From the NCBI GenBank assembly GCA_947625605.1, contig CANQOY010000001.1, positions 163,405 through 227,404 on the forward strand: DNA of 64,000 bases, given 5' to 3'. Source of the stretch: an uncultured Clostridia bacterium. Lineage in GTDB: Bacteria; Bacillota; Clostridia; Christensenellales; Borkfalkiaceae. Under the pieces are notes generated by a model. The model did no database searches. It was given only the letters and a program-made list of their open reading frames with translations, and was not told where the DNA came from. The translations under genes and the position numbers were made by a program. Shown piece by piece: positions 24,443 to 31,542 of this stretch; positions within the stretch are counted from its first letter, which is position 1, and each line of letters opens with the position of its first letter.

Positions 24443-24801
24443 TCGAGATCGACGGATTCAGTTCGATGAAAGAGGCGCTGGAACGCATGCGCGAGGAGCT
24501 CGCCTCGGACGAAGTGCCCGAGGACACCCTCTTCGACGCCCGCGTGATCGCGCATGAGCTCCTCACGAACGCCCTTGTGTACGGCGGGGGCAGGGCGTAT
24601 CTTTCCTATCGGGTGGAAGGGAGCGAGGTGTGCATCACCGTGCGCGGCGTGCGCGCCTTCCGTCCGCCCGAGAGAGCCGCACGCGCCGACGTGAGTGCGG
24701 AGCGGGGCCGCGGGCTCTACCTTGTGGACCGTCTCTCCGTCCGCAAGCGCTATTCCGAGGAGGACGGCGTGAGCGTGTTTGTCAAGATCGAGATATCATA
24801 A
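24439..24801 (+). CDS. GHKL ATPase anti-sigma factor-like protein downstream of the sigma gene
   Basis: A 120-aa HATPase/RsbW-like protein. The N-box is intact (AHELLTNALVYGG near residue 38) and the G2 box is clear (ERGRGLYLVDRLS near 88). The G1 box, normally DxGxG, reads VRGVRAFRPPE, so the adenine-contacting Asp seems replaced. It is probably the functional SpoIIAB-like partner of this operon, although the canonical order is AA-AB-sigma with nothing after. Overlap with sigF by ATGA implies coupled synthesis. Its stop is followed by two hairpins that close the operon. Confidence 0.82.
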   Translation: MIEIDGFSSMKEALERMREELASDEVPEDTLFDARVIAHELLTNALVYGGGRAYLSYRVEGSEVCITVRGVRAFRPPERAARADVSAERGRGLYLVDRLSVRKRYSEEDGVSVFVKIEIS

Positions 24802-24804
24802 AAT

Positions 24805-24834
24805 GGATCCCGCCGCGACTCCGCGGCGGGATCC
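24805..24834 (+). terminator. Hairpin closing the sigma operon
   Basis: GGATCCCGCCGCG-N4-CGCGGCGGGATCC, a 13-bp perfect stem. On the minus strand it is followed by ATTTTA, so it may also act in reverse. Confidence 0.7.
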
Positions 24835-24845
24835 TCAAAAAGAAG

Positions 24846-24875
24846 CAGCCCTCGGCCGGGATCGGCCGAGGGCTG
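24846..24875 (-). terminator. Terminator of the large membrane-protein gene
   Basis: CAGCCCTCGGCCG-N4-CGGCCGAGGGCTG; on the minus strand it is followed by CTTCTTTTTG. It lies 16 bp beyond the minus-strand stop. Confidence 0.8.
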
Positions 24876-24890
24876 TCTGATAAGAAGCGA

Positions 24891-26594
24891 TTACTTCTCG
24901 TTGATGAAGTTGTACACCTTCCCGAGCAGACCGGAGGAAATGTAAGGACGGATCTTGCCGAGGTTGATGAAGAACTTGTTGAAGAAGGCCGAGTTGTCTT
25001 CCCCGATCACATAGGCGGGAAGGCCCATGTCACCGTTCTTCATGGCAATGAACAGATCGCCGAACTCATTCTTCTCCGTCGCGGAGAGCTTGGTGTAGAA
25101 AGGATCGTACACATAGGTGCCGTACGCTTCGAGGAGCTGTTCGTTCTCGGGGGCGGGCGCTTCCTCAGGAGCGGGTGCTGCTGCGGGCGCTACGGGCGCT
25201 GCGGGCGCGGGAGCCGCAGTGGCGGGAGCCGCTTCTTCGGGGAATTCGCCTCTTGCAAACGCTGCCATCTGAGCCTCGAAATCATTCGTGGGAGCCGCTT
25301 CGGGCGCCTTCTGCGTGCCTTGGTTCTGGCTCACGGGATAGTAGACGGGCTGGATGAACGTCTGCGGATACGGCTGCTGGGGATACATCTGCTGCTGGGG
25401 ATATCCTTGCTGCTGGGGCTGCTGTTGCGGCTGCTGCTGAGGATATGTAGGCGGATAATAAGGCGGGAACATCGGCATCGGCGGGTAGGCGAACAGCGGA
25501 GGCTGCTGCACGTTGATGATCGTGGGAGCGACCGTGTTGGTGATGCCGTCGTCGTAATCTTCGTCCTCGTCCTCGTCTTCCTCTTCGGCTTCTTCCAGAT
25601 ATTCGTCAACCATCGTGTCGATATAGTCGGCTCTCCTGTTGCGAAGGACGGCGATCCCTGCGATCAGATAGATGATGAAGAGGATGGCGCTCGCTGCAAC
25701 CAAGAGGATGGAGGCGATGAGCTGATCCTTGAAGAAGGATGCGAAAGTCCCTTCGAGGGAGTAGGCCACGATGAAGAGGACCACGCCGATGAACAGAAGC
25801 GCATAGCGGATGAGATCGAAGAGGAAGCCCGATCTCGTCGTCAGCCTGCACAGCGACGCGACGACGTTGAAGGCCACCAGCGCGAGCAGGACGATGGAGA
25901 TGTAATCCATGAAGCCGGAGAACTTCGCGGTGCTGTCAAAGACGACACGGGTGAAGCGGACGGACATGAGGGACCCGGGATAGACGCAGGCCAGAACGAC
26001 CACACCCATGAGCGCAAGGCCGAGGAAGTTCAGAATGCCCACGGGGCCGTGCGTTGCGATGGCGGTGACGGCGAACGTGATGAGCGCCGCGACCGTGATG
26101 ATGGACATGGGCAGATCGAAGAGCCCGAGCCTGAGTTGATCCGCAAGGACGGTCCGCATCAGAAGGGCGGAGCAGAACAGCCACAGATAGGCGACCGTCA
26201 CGAGCGTCGCGCTCACGAACGCGCACGCCTTCGCGCCTTTCTTCGTGCAGAGCGAGACGATCATGCAGACGATCGAGGCGACAACCGCTACGATGAGGAA
26301 GAGCACTTTGAACATTTCCGCAAAATAGGAAATGAAGTTCGTGCTGATCGCGTTGGAGGAGAAGTAGAACTCCATTCTCGCCCAAACATAGCCGAACAGC
26401 GAATTCGCGAGGGGAGCGGGGACGGAACTCGAAGCCGTGCCGTAGACGCTTACAAAGCGTGAACTCACTTCTCCGAGAAGGCCGATGAAGAGACCGCCCA
26501 CCGCGAGCACAAAGAAGATGATGCTTACGGCACGGTACGCTCCTGCATGATACTTCGGCTTCGTATCATACGTTTCATTTTGCATATCGTTCAT
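24891..26594 (-). CDS. Multi-pass membrane protein with acidic and Pro/Gln-rich linker
   Basis: A 567-aa protein of unknown function. Residues about 20-320 carry roughly eight hydrophobic helices. Then come an acidic run (EEAEEEDEDEDEDYDD), a Pro/Gln/Tyr-rich segment with repeated PQQQ, an Ala/Pro-rich segment, and a folded-looking C-terminal piece of about 80 residues (ENEQLLEAYGTYVYDPFY...GLLGKVYNFINEK). The layout suggests a membrane anchor displaying a terminal domain on a flexible tether. A perfect TTGACA-17-TATAAT promoter on the minus strand implies strong vegetative expression. It is monocistronic. Confidence 0.85.
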   Translation of the reverse strand: MNDMQNETYDTKPKYHAGAYRAVSIIFFVLAVGGLFIGLLGEVSSRFVSVYGTASSSVPAPLANSLFGYVWARMEFYFSSNAISTNFISYFAEMFKVLFLIVAVVASIVCMIVSLCTKKGAKACAFVSATLVTVAYLWLFCSALLMRTVLADQLRLGLFDLPMSIITVAALITFAVTAIATHGPVGILNFLGLALMGVVVLACVYPGSLMSVRFTRVVFDSTAKFSGFMDYISIVLLALVAFNVVASLCRLTTRSGFLFDLIRYALLFIGVVLFIVAYSLEGTFASFFKDQLIASILLVAASAILFIIYLIAGIAVLRNRRADYIDTMVDEYLEEAEEEDEDEDEDYDDGITNTVAPTIINVQQPPLFAYPPMPMFPPYYPPTYPQQQPQQQPQQQGYPQQQMYPQQPYPQTFIQPVYYPVSQNQGTQKAPEAAPTNDFEAQMAAFARGEFPEEAAPATAAPAPAAPVAPAAAPAPEEAPAPENEQLLEAYGTYVYDPFYTKLSATEKNEFGDLFIAMKNGDMGLPAYVIGEDNSAFFNKFFINLGKIRPYISSGLLGKVYNFINEK

Positions 26595-26638
26595 ACTAAA
26601 CCTCCGAGTTTTCCTTTGAAAACCGATTTTTCGTTCCT

Positions 26639-26667
26639 ATTATAACATGATTTATTTCACGTGTCAA
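26639..26667 (-). promoter_or_regulatory. Consensus sigmaA promoter of the large membrane-protein gene
   Basis: On the minus strand TTGACA (26662-26667), a 17-bp spacer, TATAAT (26639-26644): full consensus. Confidence 0.9.
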
Positions 26668-26741
26668 CACATAAAAATCAAAAAATAGCCCCCAATGCAA
26701 ATTTTCTTTCAAATATTTTGCGCGCGCAGAGGCGCGAGCGC

Positions 26742-26770
26742 TTGCGCGGACGGCCGCAAAGTGGTATAAT
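26742..26770 (+). promoter_or_regulatory. SigmaA-type promoter of the S41 protease gene
   Basis: TTGCGC, a 17-bp spacer, TATAAT. Divergent from the promoter at 26639-26667. Confidence 0.75.
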
Positions 26771-26844
26771 TTCAATAAAATTTCGATTTTTTGCGTATAA
26801 TTGCGCACAGATCGGGACATCGATCTGGAAGAAGAGGGAAACGC

Positions 26845-28146
26845 ATGCAGGAGAGGGAACATTCGGAAAGAGAGGGAATTTCCAAAAAGAGGGCCGGGCG
26901 CGCCCTCATGGCCATCGGCGCGCTTTTATTGGCGGCCTGTTTTTTCGGGATCGGCTGGTTTGCGCACTGGCTCTCCCTCGGCGAGCGGACGCGCAGCCTT
27001 TTGTGGGCGATCGATACCGCACGCGATCGTTACTATCGGGATGTGGACGAGAGCAAGCTCTTCGACAAGCTGTTCGGCGCGTTCTCCCTCGATCCGTATT
27101 CGCGCTATTACACGCAGGAAGAGTATAAGGCGGCGTCCGCAAAAGACGCGGGGCGGGGCGAAGGGATCGGCGTTACTGCCATCGATGATGCGGACATGGT
27201 AAGGCTCTTTCGCGTCACGGGGAACTCTCCCGCGGAACGGGCGGGGCTTTGTGCGGGCATGTATGTCTTCCGCTTCGGGGCATCAAAGGAGGCGCTCGCC
27301 GCAGGCACAAGCGAGCAGTTTCTTGCATTTGTACGCGCGCAGGAAGGGGCGTTTTGCGTCGAGTGCGGCTTTGACCGCGAAGGTGCGGACGCACAAGTCT
27401 ACACGCTTGCCTCGGCGGCGTACCGCGTCTCGTACGTCTCGTACCGCGACAGCGACGGCGCCTTTCGCTTCGACCCCGAGCGCCTCGAACCCACGGCGTT
27501 CGGCAAGCCTTTTGCGGAGCTGGACGAGCGGACGGCGTACATCCGCATCAGCGAGTTCCACGGGACGGCGGCGGAAGAGTTCGAGGGCTGCCTGAAACAG
27601 ATGCGGGAGCGGGGCAGGCGCGACCTCATCATCGACCTCCGCGGAAACGGCGGCGGGTATCTCAGCGTTTTGTGCGAGATCGCCTCGCATCTGATGAAAG
27701 AGGCAAAGGGGACGCATCCCGTCGTGGCGACGGCGCGCTACCGCAGCGGCCGCGAGACCGCCTTTACCGCCCCGTGCAACGATTACAGCGCATATTTTTC
27801 CGAAGATTCCCGCATCTATCTCCTTGCGGACGAGAACACGGCCTCGGCTTCGGAGTGCCTCATCGGGGCCCTCGTCTCCTACGGCACGGTCGGCGCGGAG
27901 GACATCTACGTGCGCGGCGCGGGCACGAAGGCGCACAGCTACGGCAAGGGGATCATGCAGTCCTACTTTACCGAGCTTTCGGGGAACGTGCTGAAACTCA
28001 CGGTCGCGGAGATCTTTTGGCCGAACGGCACGAGCATCCACGGCGTGGGAGTCGTCGCCGCGGATGCGGACCACGGGATCGACGCACCCTTGATCCCCGG
28101 CGCGACGGACGAGTTCCTCGCGGAATTTTTGCGCAGGATCGCTTAG
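26845..28146 (+). CDS. S41 family C-terminal processing peptidase
   Basis: A 433-aa membrane-anchored serine protease of the CtpA/CtpB family. There is one N-terminal membrane helix (about residues 18-42), a lead helix region, a PDZ domain (about 95-190) and the S41 catalytic domain. The nucleophile Ser lies in ENTASASECL, and the general-base Lys in SYGKGIMQ. The start at MQEREHSER is preceded by a weak GAAGAGGGAAACGC. CtpB-type proteases signal to SigK processing in Bacillus; a housekeeping CtpA role is equally possible. It ends convergently, overlapping the next minus-strand gene's stop by 4 nt. Confidence 0.9.
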   Translation: MQEREHSEREGISKKRAGRALMAIGALLLAACFFGIGWFAHWLSLGERTRSLLWAIDTARDRYYRDVDESKLFDKLFGAFSLDPYSRYYTQEEYKAASAKDAGRGEGIGVTAIDDADMVRLFRVTGNSPAERAGLCAGMYVFRFGASKEALAAGTSEQFLAFVRAQEGAFCVECGFDREGADAQVYTLASAAYRVSYVSYRDSDGAFRFDPERLEPTAFGKPFAELDERTAYIRISEFHGTAAEEFEGCLKQMRERGRRDLIIDLRGNGGGYLSVLCEIASHLMKEAKGTHPVVATARYRSGRETAFTAPCNDYSAYFSEDSRIYLLADENTASASECLIGALVSYGTVGAEDIYVRGAGTKAHSYGKGIMQSYFTELSGNVLKLTVAEIFWPNGTSIHGVGVVAADADHGIDAPLIPGATDEFLAEFLRRIA

Positions 28147-28391
28147 CCGCGCTCGGCAAGCCGGCTCAGATATTTTTCGAAGAGCGCGCGATCGCCGACC
28201 TCCTCAGGGGGTCGGCTGTCTGTTTCTTTGGGCTTTTCTGAGGGCCTGCTCTCGGGCATGGGTGCCTGATTTGTCATAGCCGCGATCAAATCGCGGTTTT
28301 CGCGGTAGAAGCTTAAAAAATTGCGGAGCGTCTCGCGCAGTTCGGGGTCTTTGGAGGCGAAGAGCAAAAAGAAAAGAAGCGCGGTTTCCAT
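28143..28391 (-). CDS. Small hypothetical protein
   Basis: An 82-aa protein: a hydrophobic N-terminus (METALLFFLLFASKDPELRE), an amphipathic helix with FYRENRDLI, then a polar Pro/Glu-rich segment and a charged C-terminus. No family recognised. No clear ribosome site is seen (GATGAAACC before the ATG). It is divergent from the next small gene and convergent with the protease gene. The pattern looks like a real small protein rather than a shadow, but support is moderate. Confidence 0.55.
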   Translation of the reverse strand: METALLFFLLFASKDPELRETLRNFLSFYRENRDLIAAMTNQAPMPESRPSEKPKETDSRPPEEVGDRALFEKYLSRLAERG

Positions 28392-28453
28392 GGTTTCATC
28401 GTATGCGGGGCCAAAGGGGCGTGTGACGGCATATCATGAAACGAGAGGTGACT

Positions 28454-28720
28454 ATGAACGATTTTGCGAGTTTTACCCCCAAGGGCGGGAAGTCGGAAGA
28501 GGCGTGGATCGAAGAGGCAAAGGGCATTGCCGAGGCGTACAAGGGCAAGAGCGAGGGAGAGATCCTGAAAGCGATCTATGCCCGTGCGGTAGAGGGAAAG
28601 CGCAGCGGCACCCTCACCAACGAGCAGATCGACGCCTTCTATGCGCAGTTTTCGCCCATGCTCGACGGCGTGAAGCGGAAGCGGCTCAAAAAACTGGTAG
28701 AGGAACTCAAACAGATGTAG
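28454..28720 (+). CDS. Small helical hypothetical protein
   Basis: An 88-aa charged, all-helical protein (SEEAWIEEAKGIAEAYKGK, ILKAIYARAVEGK, KRKRLKKLVEELKQM). No family recognised. The start at MNDFASF follows AGAGGTGACT; a start 18 nt upstream is possible but has a poorer ribosome site. It ends 13 bp before the stop of the convergent cysteine-desulfurase gene. Confidence 0.65.
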   Translation: MNDFASFTPKGGKSEEAWIEEAKGIAEAYKGKSEGEILKAIYARAVEGKRSGTLTNEQIDAFYAQFSPMLDGVKRKRLKKLVEELKQM

Positions 28721-28732
28721 CGCGCGGCGGGG

Positions 28733-29848
28733 CTACATGCTCCGCAGGGCCCCCACGAGGGCGTTGACTTCGCGGATGCTTTGGAGGGGGGAGAAGGACG
28801 CGCGCACCAAGCCGTCGGGAAAGGTGCCGAGCGCCCTGTGCGCAAGGGGCGCGCAGTGCAGGCCCGCGCGGACGGCGATATCGAAGCGGTCCGAGAGGAT
28901 CCCCGCGACTTCCTCGGAGGGAAGCGTTTTGTGGCGGAAGGCCGCAATGCCGCATTCGTTGGGGCGGAAGAAGCTCTCAAAGGCATCCATGGCCGAGAGT
29001 GCGGCGTAGAGAGCGGCGGTGAGGCGCATGAGATTTTCTGCGCCCTCCTGCCGCCGCGCCTTCACGTAGAGCGCCCCCTCGAAGAGCGAGCAGATCGCGG
29101 GATAGGAGAGCGTGCCCGCCTCTAAACGGTCGGGGTAGAACGCGGGCATTTGCAGGTTGAAACTCTCGCTGCCCGTCCCGCCGAAGAGGACGGGTTCGGG
29201 ATCGAAGCGGTCGGAAAAGAGCAGCGCGGCCGCACCCTGCATGGCATGCATGCCCTTGTGCCCCGCGATGGCGAGCGCGTCGATGCCCGTCTCCCGCATG
29301 TTGAGGGCGAGGTGCCCCGCTCCCTGCGCGCCGTCCACAATGAGCAGGACGCGTTCGGGAAGCAGCCTTCGGATCTCTTTCAGATCGGGCGCGAAGCCCG
29401 TGACGTTGGAAGCGGCCGTGACGCAGCAGATGCGCGTGTTCGGCCTGACCAGTGCGGCGAGGTCCTCCGCGTGCATCGTTCCGTCCGCGCTCAGCGGCGC
29501 AACGTCGTACTGCACCCCTCTCGTCTGTCGGAGATGGTCGAGGGGACGGAGCACGGAGTTGTGTTCGAGGCAGGTACATACGGCATGGTCGCCCGCTTTG
29601 AGCGCGCCGAGGATGGCGATGTTGAGGGCCTCGGTACAGCTCCGCGTGAATACGACGCGCTCATAGCCATAGCCGGAAAAGAGCTCGGAGAGCAGGTTGC
29701 GGCAGGCGAGCACATGCTCGGCGAGTGCGAGGGCGAGGCGGTGCCCGCTCCTGCCCGGATTTGCGCAGGCGCGCAGGGATGAGATGACGGCGTTGATGAC
29801 CGAGGTGGGTTTGAATCCGCCGCTTGCGGCGTTGTCGAGATAGATCAT
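28733..29848 (-). CDS. Class V aminotransferase, cysteine desulfurase family
   Basis: PLP enzyme (371 aa) related to NifS/SufS/CsdA desulfurases and to the family often annotated with selenium or sulfur metabolism. The PLP lysine lies in AIAGHKGMHAMQG near residue 192. The catalytic-loop cysteine lies in RAGLHCAPLAHRALGT near 340. LDNAAS begins the protein. A GGAG ribosome site precedes the ATG. It is divergent from a DUF3343 Se/S-carrier-like gene 51 bp away, which supports a role in delivering S or Se from cysteine or selenocysteine. The acceptor is unknown. Confidence 0.88.
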   Translation of the reverse strand: MIYLDNAASGGFKPTSVINAVISSLRACANPGRSGHRLALALAEHVLACRNLLSELFSGYGYERVVFTRSCTEALNIAILGALKAGDHAVCTCLEHNSVLRPLDHLRQTRGVQYDVAPLSADGTMHAEDLAALVRPNTRICCVTAASNVTGFAPDLKEIRRLLPERVLLIVDGAQGAGHLALNMRETGIDALAIAGHKGMHAMQGAAALLFSDRFDPEPVLFGGTGSESFNLQMPAFYPDRLEAGTLSYPAICSLFEGALYVKARRQEGAENLMRLTAALYAALSAMDAFESFFRPNECGIAAFRHKTLPSEEVAGILSDRFDIAVRAGLHCAPLAHRALGTFPDGLVRASFSPLQSIREVNALVGALRSM

Positions 29849-29899
29849 AGGAAACTCCGGACGTGTGATACGATATTATACGAAGGCAGGAAAAAAATC

Positions 29900-30121
29900 A
29901 TGACGGTATTGGCGGTTTTTCGTTCGCGTGCGCAGACGTTGGACTTCCTCGGCGTCGCAAAGGCGGCGGGCATTCCCGCGCAGGCGGTATCCACGCCCAA
30001 GGAGGCGGGGGTCGGATGCGGCATTTCCGCAAAATTCGACGAGCGCTTTTTGGGGCGCGCCAAACTCCTCCTCGCGAAGAAAAATTATTCTTCCTTTTCG
30101 GGGTTTCTGAATGTGCGATGA
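29900..30121 (+). CDS. DUF3343 (putative Se/S carrier-like) protein
   Basis: A 73-aa protein resembling the DUF3343/PF11823 'putative Se/S carrier' family: a FRSRAQTLDFLGVAKAAGI helix, VSTPKE, then VGCGISAKF with the conserved central Cys near residue 41. It is likely to accept sulfur or selenium from the divergent cysteine desulfurase. The ATG follows GGCAGGAAAAAAATC. It ends only 3 bp before the nth -35 box. Confidence 0.82.
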   Translation: MTVLAVFRSRAQTLDFLGVAKAAGIPAQAVSTPKEAGVGCGISAKFDERFLGRAKLLLAKKNYSSFSGFLNVR

Positions 30122-30124
30122 GGC

Positions 30125-30153
30125 TTGCCTTTTCCCGCGCCGCATGCTATAAT
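30125..30153 (+). promoter_or_regulatory. Promoter of nth placed for a leaderless transcript
   Basis: TTGCCT, a 17-bp spacer, TATAAT. Only 6 nt (GTCCAT) separate the -10 box from the nth ATG, so transcription should begin at or next to the A of the start codon. Confidence 0.8.
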
Positions 30154-30159
30154 GTCCAT

Positions 30160-30783
30160 ATGAACATTCAAGAGATCCTGACCGAGTTGGAGAGGCTTTA
30201 CCCGGATGCGAAGCCCGCGCTCATTTTCGGGAGCCCGTACGAGCTGCTCGTCGCCGTGATCCTTTCGGCGCAGTGTACGGACGAGCGCGTCAATCGGGTG
30301 ACGGCGGAACTCTTCCGCACGCACAACACGCCCGAGACCATGCTGCAACTCTCGCAGGAAGAGTTGGAGCGGCGCATCTACTCCTGCGGATTTTACAGGA
30401 ACAAGGCGGCGCACATCCTCTCCGCCTCGCGCGACATATTATTAAAATACGGCGGACAAGTTCCCTCTTCCCTCGAAGAACTCGAAACGCTTGCGGGCGT
30501 GGGGAGAAAGACGGCCAACGTCGTCTACTCCGTCGCTTTCGGCGGAGACGCCATCGCGGTGGATACGCACGTTTTCCGCGTCTCGAACCGACTTGGGATC
30601 GCCGAGGGAAAGACGCCCGCGCAGGTCGAAGAGGGGCTGATGAAAGTGATCCCGCGGGAGAAGTGGTCGAAGGCGCACCACTGGCTGATCTTTCACGGCA
30701 GAAGAGTCTGCCACTCCCAGAGGCCGTCCTGCGAGACGTGCACGCTTGCCAAGTGGTGCAAATATGCAAGAGAACATGCGTGA
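30160..30783 (+). CDS. nth: Endonuclease III
   Basis: Base-excision DNA glycosylase/AP lyase for oxidised pyrimidines (207 aa). The helix-hairpin-helix LETLAGVGRKTANVV lies near residue 105, the catalytic Lys in GRKTAN and the Asp in AVDTHVFRVSNR near 138. The 4Fe-4S cluster pattern C-x6-C-x2-C-x5-C is complete at the C-terminus. There is no ribosome site, and the ATG lies 6 nt after a TATAAT box, implying leaderless mRNA. A longer reading would run through the promoter and DUF3343 gene and is rejected. Confidence 0.95.
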   Translation: MNIQEILTELERLYPDAKPALIFGSPYELLVAVILSAQCTDERVNRVTAELFRTHNTPETMLQLSQEELERRIYSCGFYRNKAAHILSASRDILLKYGGQVPSSLEELETLAGVGRKTANVVYSVAFGGDAIAVDTHVFRVSNRLGIAEGKTPAQVEEGLMKVIPREKWSKAHHWLIFHGRRVCHSQRPSCETCTLAKWCKYAREHA

Positions 30784-30811
30784 GCGCGCGAAAAAAGAAT
30801 ACTGTGGGTAT

Positions 30812-30852
30812 AAATATCTCCTCCTCGGGCCAAACTCGGGTTGGAGGTATTT
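30812..30852 (+). promoter_or_regulatory. Leader hairpin enclosing the coat-gene ribosome-binding site
   Basis: AAATATCTCC pairs over 10 bp (one G-U) with GGAGGTATTT, which contains the ribosome site of the gene at 30856. A T-run follows. It may act both as the nth terminator and as a structure that hides the ribosome site. Confidence 0.5.
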
Positions 30853-30855
30853 TTT

Positions 30856-31050
30856 ATGACCAATCTGACGGCCAAAGATTTAGACGTGCTCGTCCACGTG
30901 CTCACCGGGGAAGAGATGGCGTGCAAGAAGGCGCGGATGTATTCGAACACCCTCACCGACGTCGCGCTCGCACAGGAGATGGAGAGGATCGCATTTCAGC
31001 ACGAACAGCGCTTCAACGCGCTCTATTCCATGTTGGGAGGGAAGAAATGA
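30856..31050 (+). CDS. Small spore coat-like protein (CotF-associated)
   Basis: A 64-aa helical protein (LTAKDLDVLVHVLTGEEMACKKARMYSN, then IAFQHEQRFNALYSML) like the short ferritin-like partners found beside CotF-family coat genes in Clostridia. The start at MTNLTAK follows GGAGG with 8-nt spacing, the ribosome site lying inside a leader hairpin. It overlaps the CotF gene by ATGA, so the two are translated together. Confidence 0.75.
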   Translation: MTNLTAKDLDVLVHVLTGEEMACKKARMYSNTLTDVALAQEMERIAFQHEQRFNALYSMLGGKK

Positions 31051-31340
31051 AGCAGTCGAAAAAGGATATCACGCTTTCGGAAAAGGACGCATTGCAGGAT
31101 CTTCTCGATCAAGAGAAGCTGCTCATGAACTACTATGCCATGGCGCTCACCGAAGGGAGCTGCAAGCCCTTCCGGAAAGAGATCCTCAAAAACTACACCG
31201 CGCACGCGGAGACACAATTTCAGGTGTTCGAACAGATGCTTGCGCGCGGATACTACGAAGTGCAGCCCGCCGCAAAGATGATGATCGACCAGAACGCAGA
31301 GAAGTTCGAAAAGGTAAAGAAGCAGATCGTTGCGGGCTGA
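31047..31340 (+). CDS. CotF-family spore coat protein
   Basis: A 97-aa protein of the coat protein F family (PF07875): SEKDALQDLLDQEKLLMNYYAMALTEGSCKPFRKEILKNYTAHAETQFQVFEQM, a ferritin-like helical pair, shown here in parts only: LLDQEKLLMNYY, CKPFRKEI and QFQVFEQM. It is expected in the spore coat, made in the mother cell. ATG overlaps the upstream stop (ATGA), with GGGAGGGAAGAA as ribosome site. It is followed by a 38-codon reading frame and a terminator. Confidence 0.85.
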   Translation: MKQSKKDITLSEKDALQDLLDQEKLLMNYYAMALTEGSCKPFRKEILKNYTAHAETQFQVFEQMLARGYYEVQPAAKMMIDQNAEKFEKVKKQIVAG

Positions 31341-31350
31341 GGTGAACAGA

Positions 31351-31467
31351 GTGTCCAAGAAAAAGAAGAAAGATACGCAATATCCGCACAATCCGAACTA
31401 CTGCATGATCCTTCCCGATGCGGAGAAGGAAAACGAGAGAAATATCGCTTCTACGGGGCAATCTTGA
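31351..31467 (+). CDS. Putative 38-aa protein at the end of the coat operon
   Basis: A GTG-started frame of 38 codons: a lysine run at the N-terminus (SKKKKKDTQYP), then HNPNYCMILPDAEKENERN. It begins 10 nt after the cotF-like stop, with GAGGTG 6 nt upstream, and ends 5 bp before a strong terminator. That exact fit in the operon argues for a real small gene, but the length gives little statistical support. Confidence 0.45.
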   Translation: MSKKKKKDTQYPHNPNYCMILPDAEKENERNIASTGQS

Positions 31468-31471
31468 ACGA

Positions 31472-31518
31472 AAAACCGCTATTTCGACAAAATTCGAAAT
31501 AGCGGTTTTGGCTTTTTT
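31472..31518 (+). terminator. Rho-independent terminator of the coat operon
   Basis: A 16-bp stem, AAAACCGCTATTTCGA with its complement, a 6-nt loop, then GGCTTTTTT. Confidence 0.88.
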
Positions 31519-31542
31519 GGAGAATTTCCCATAAAATACCGT

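Noticed and set aside
28143..28391. Treating the 82-aa minus-strand frame as a shadow
   Set aside because: Kept as a low-confidence gene because it lies mostly outside any other gene and has a coherent hydrophobic-amphipathic-polar layout; the absence of a ribosome site keeps confidence low.
30273..31340. A 355-codon frame from inside nth through the coat genes
   Set aside because: It runs out of frame through nth and only its C-terminal 97 codons correspond to the real CotF gene, which has its own ATGA-coupled start.
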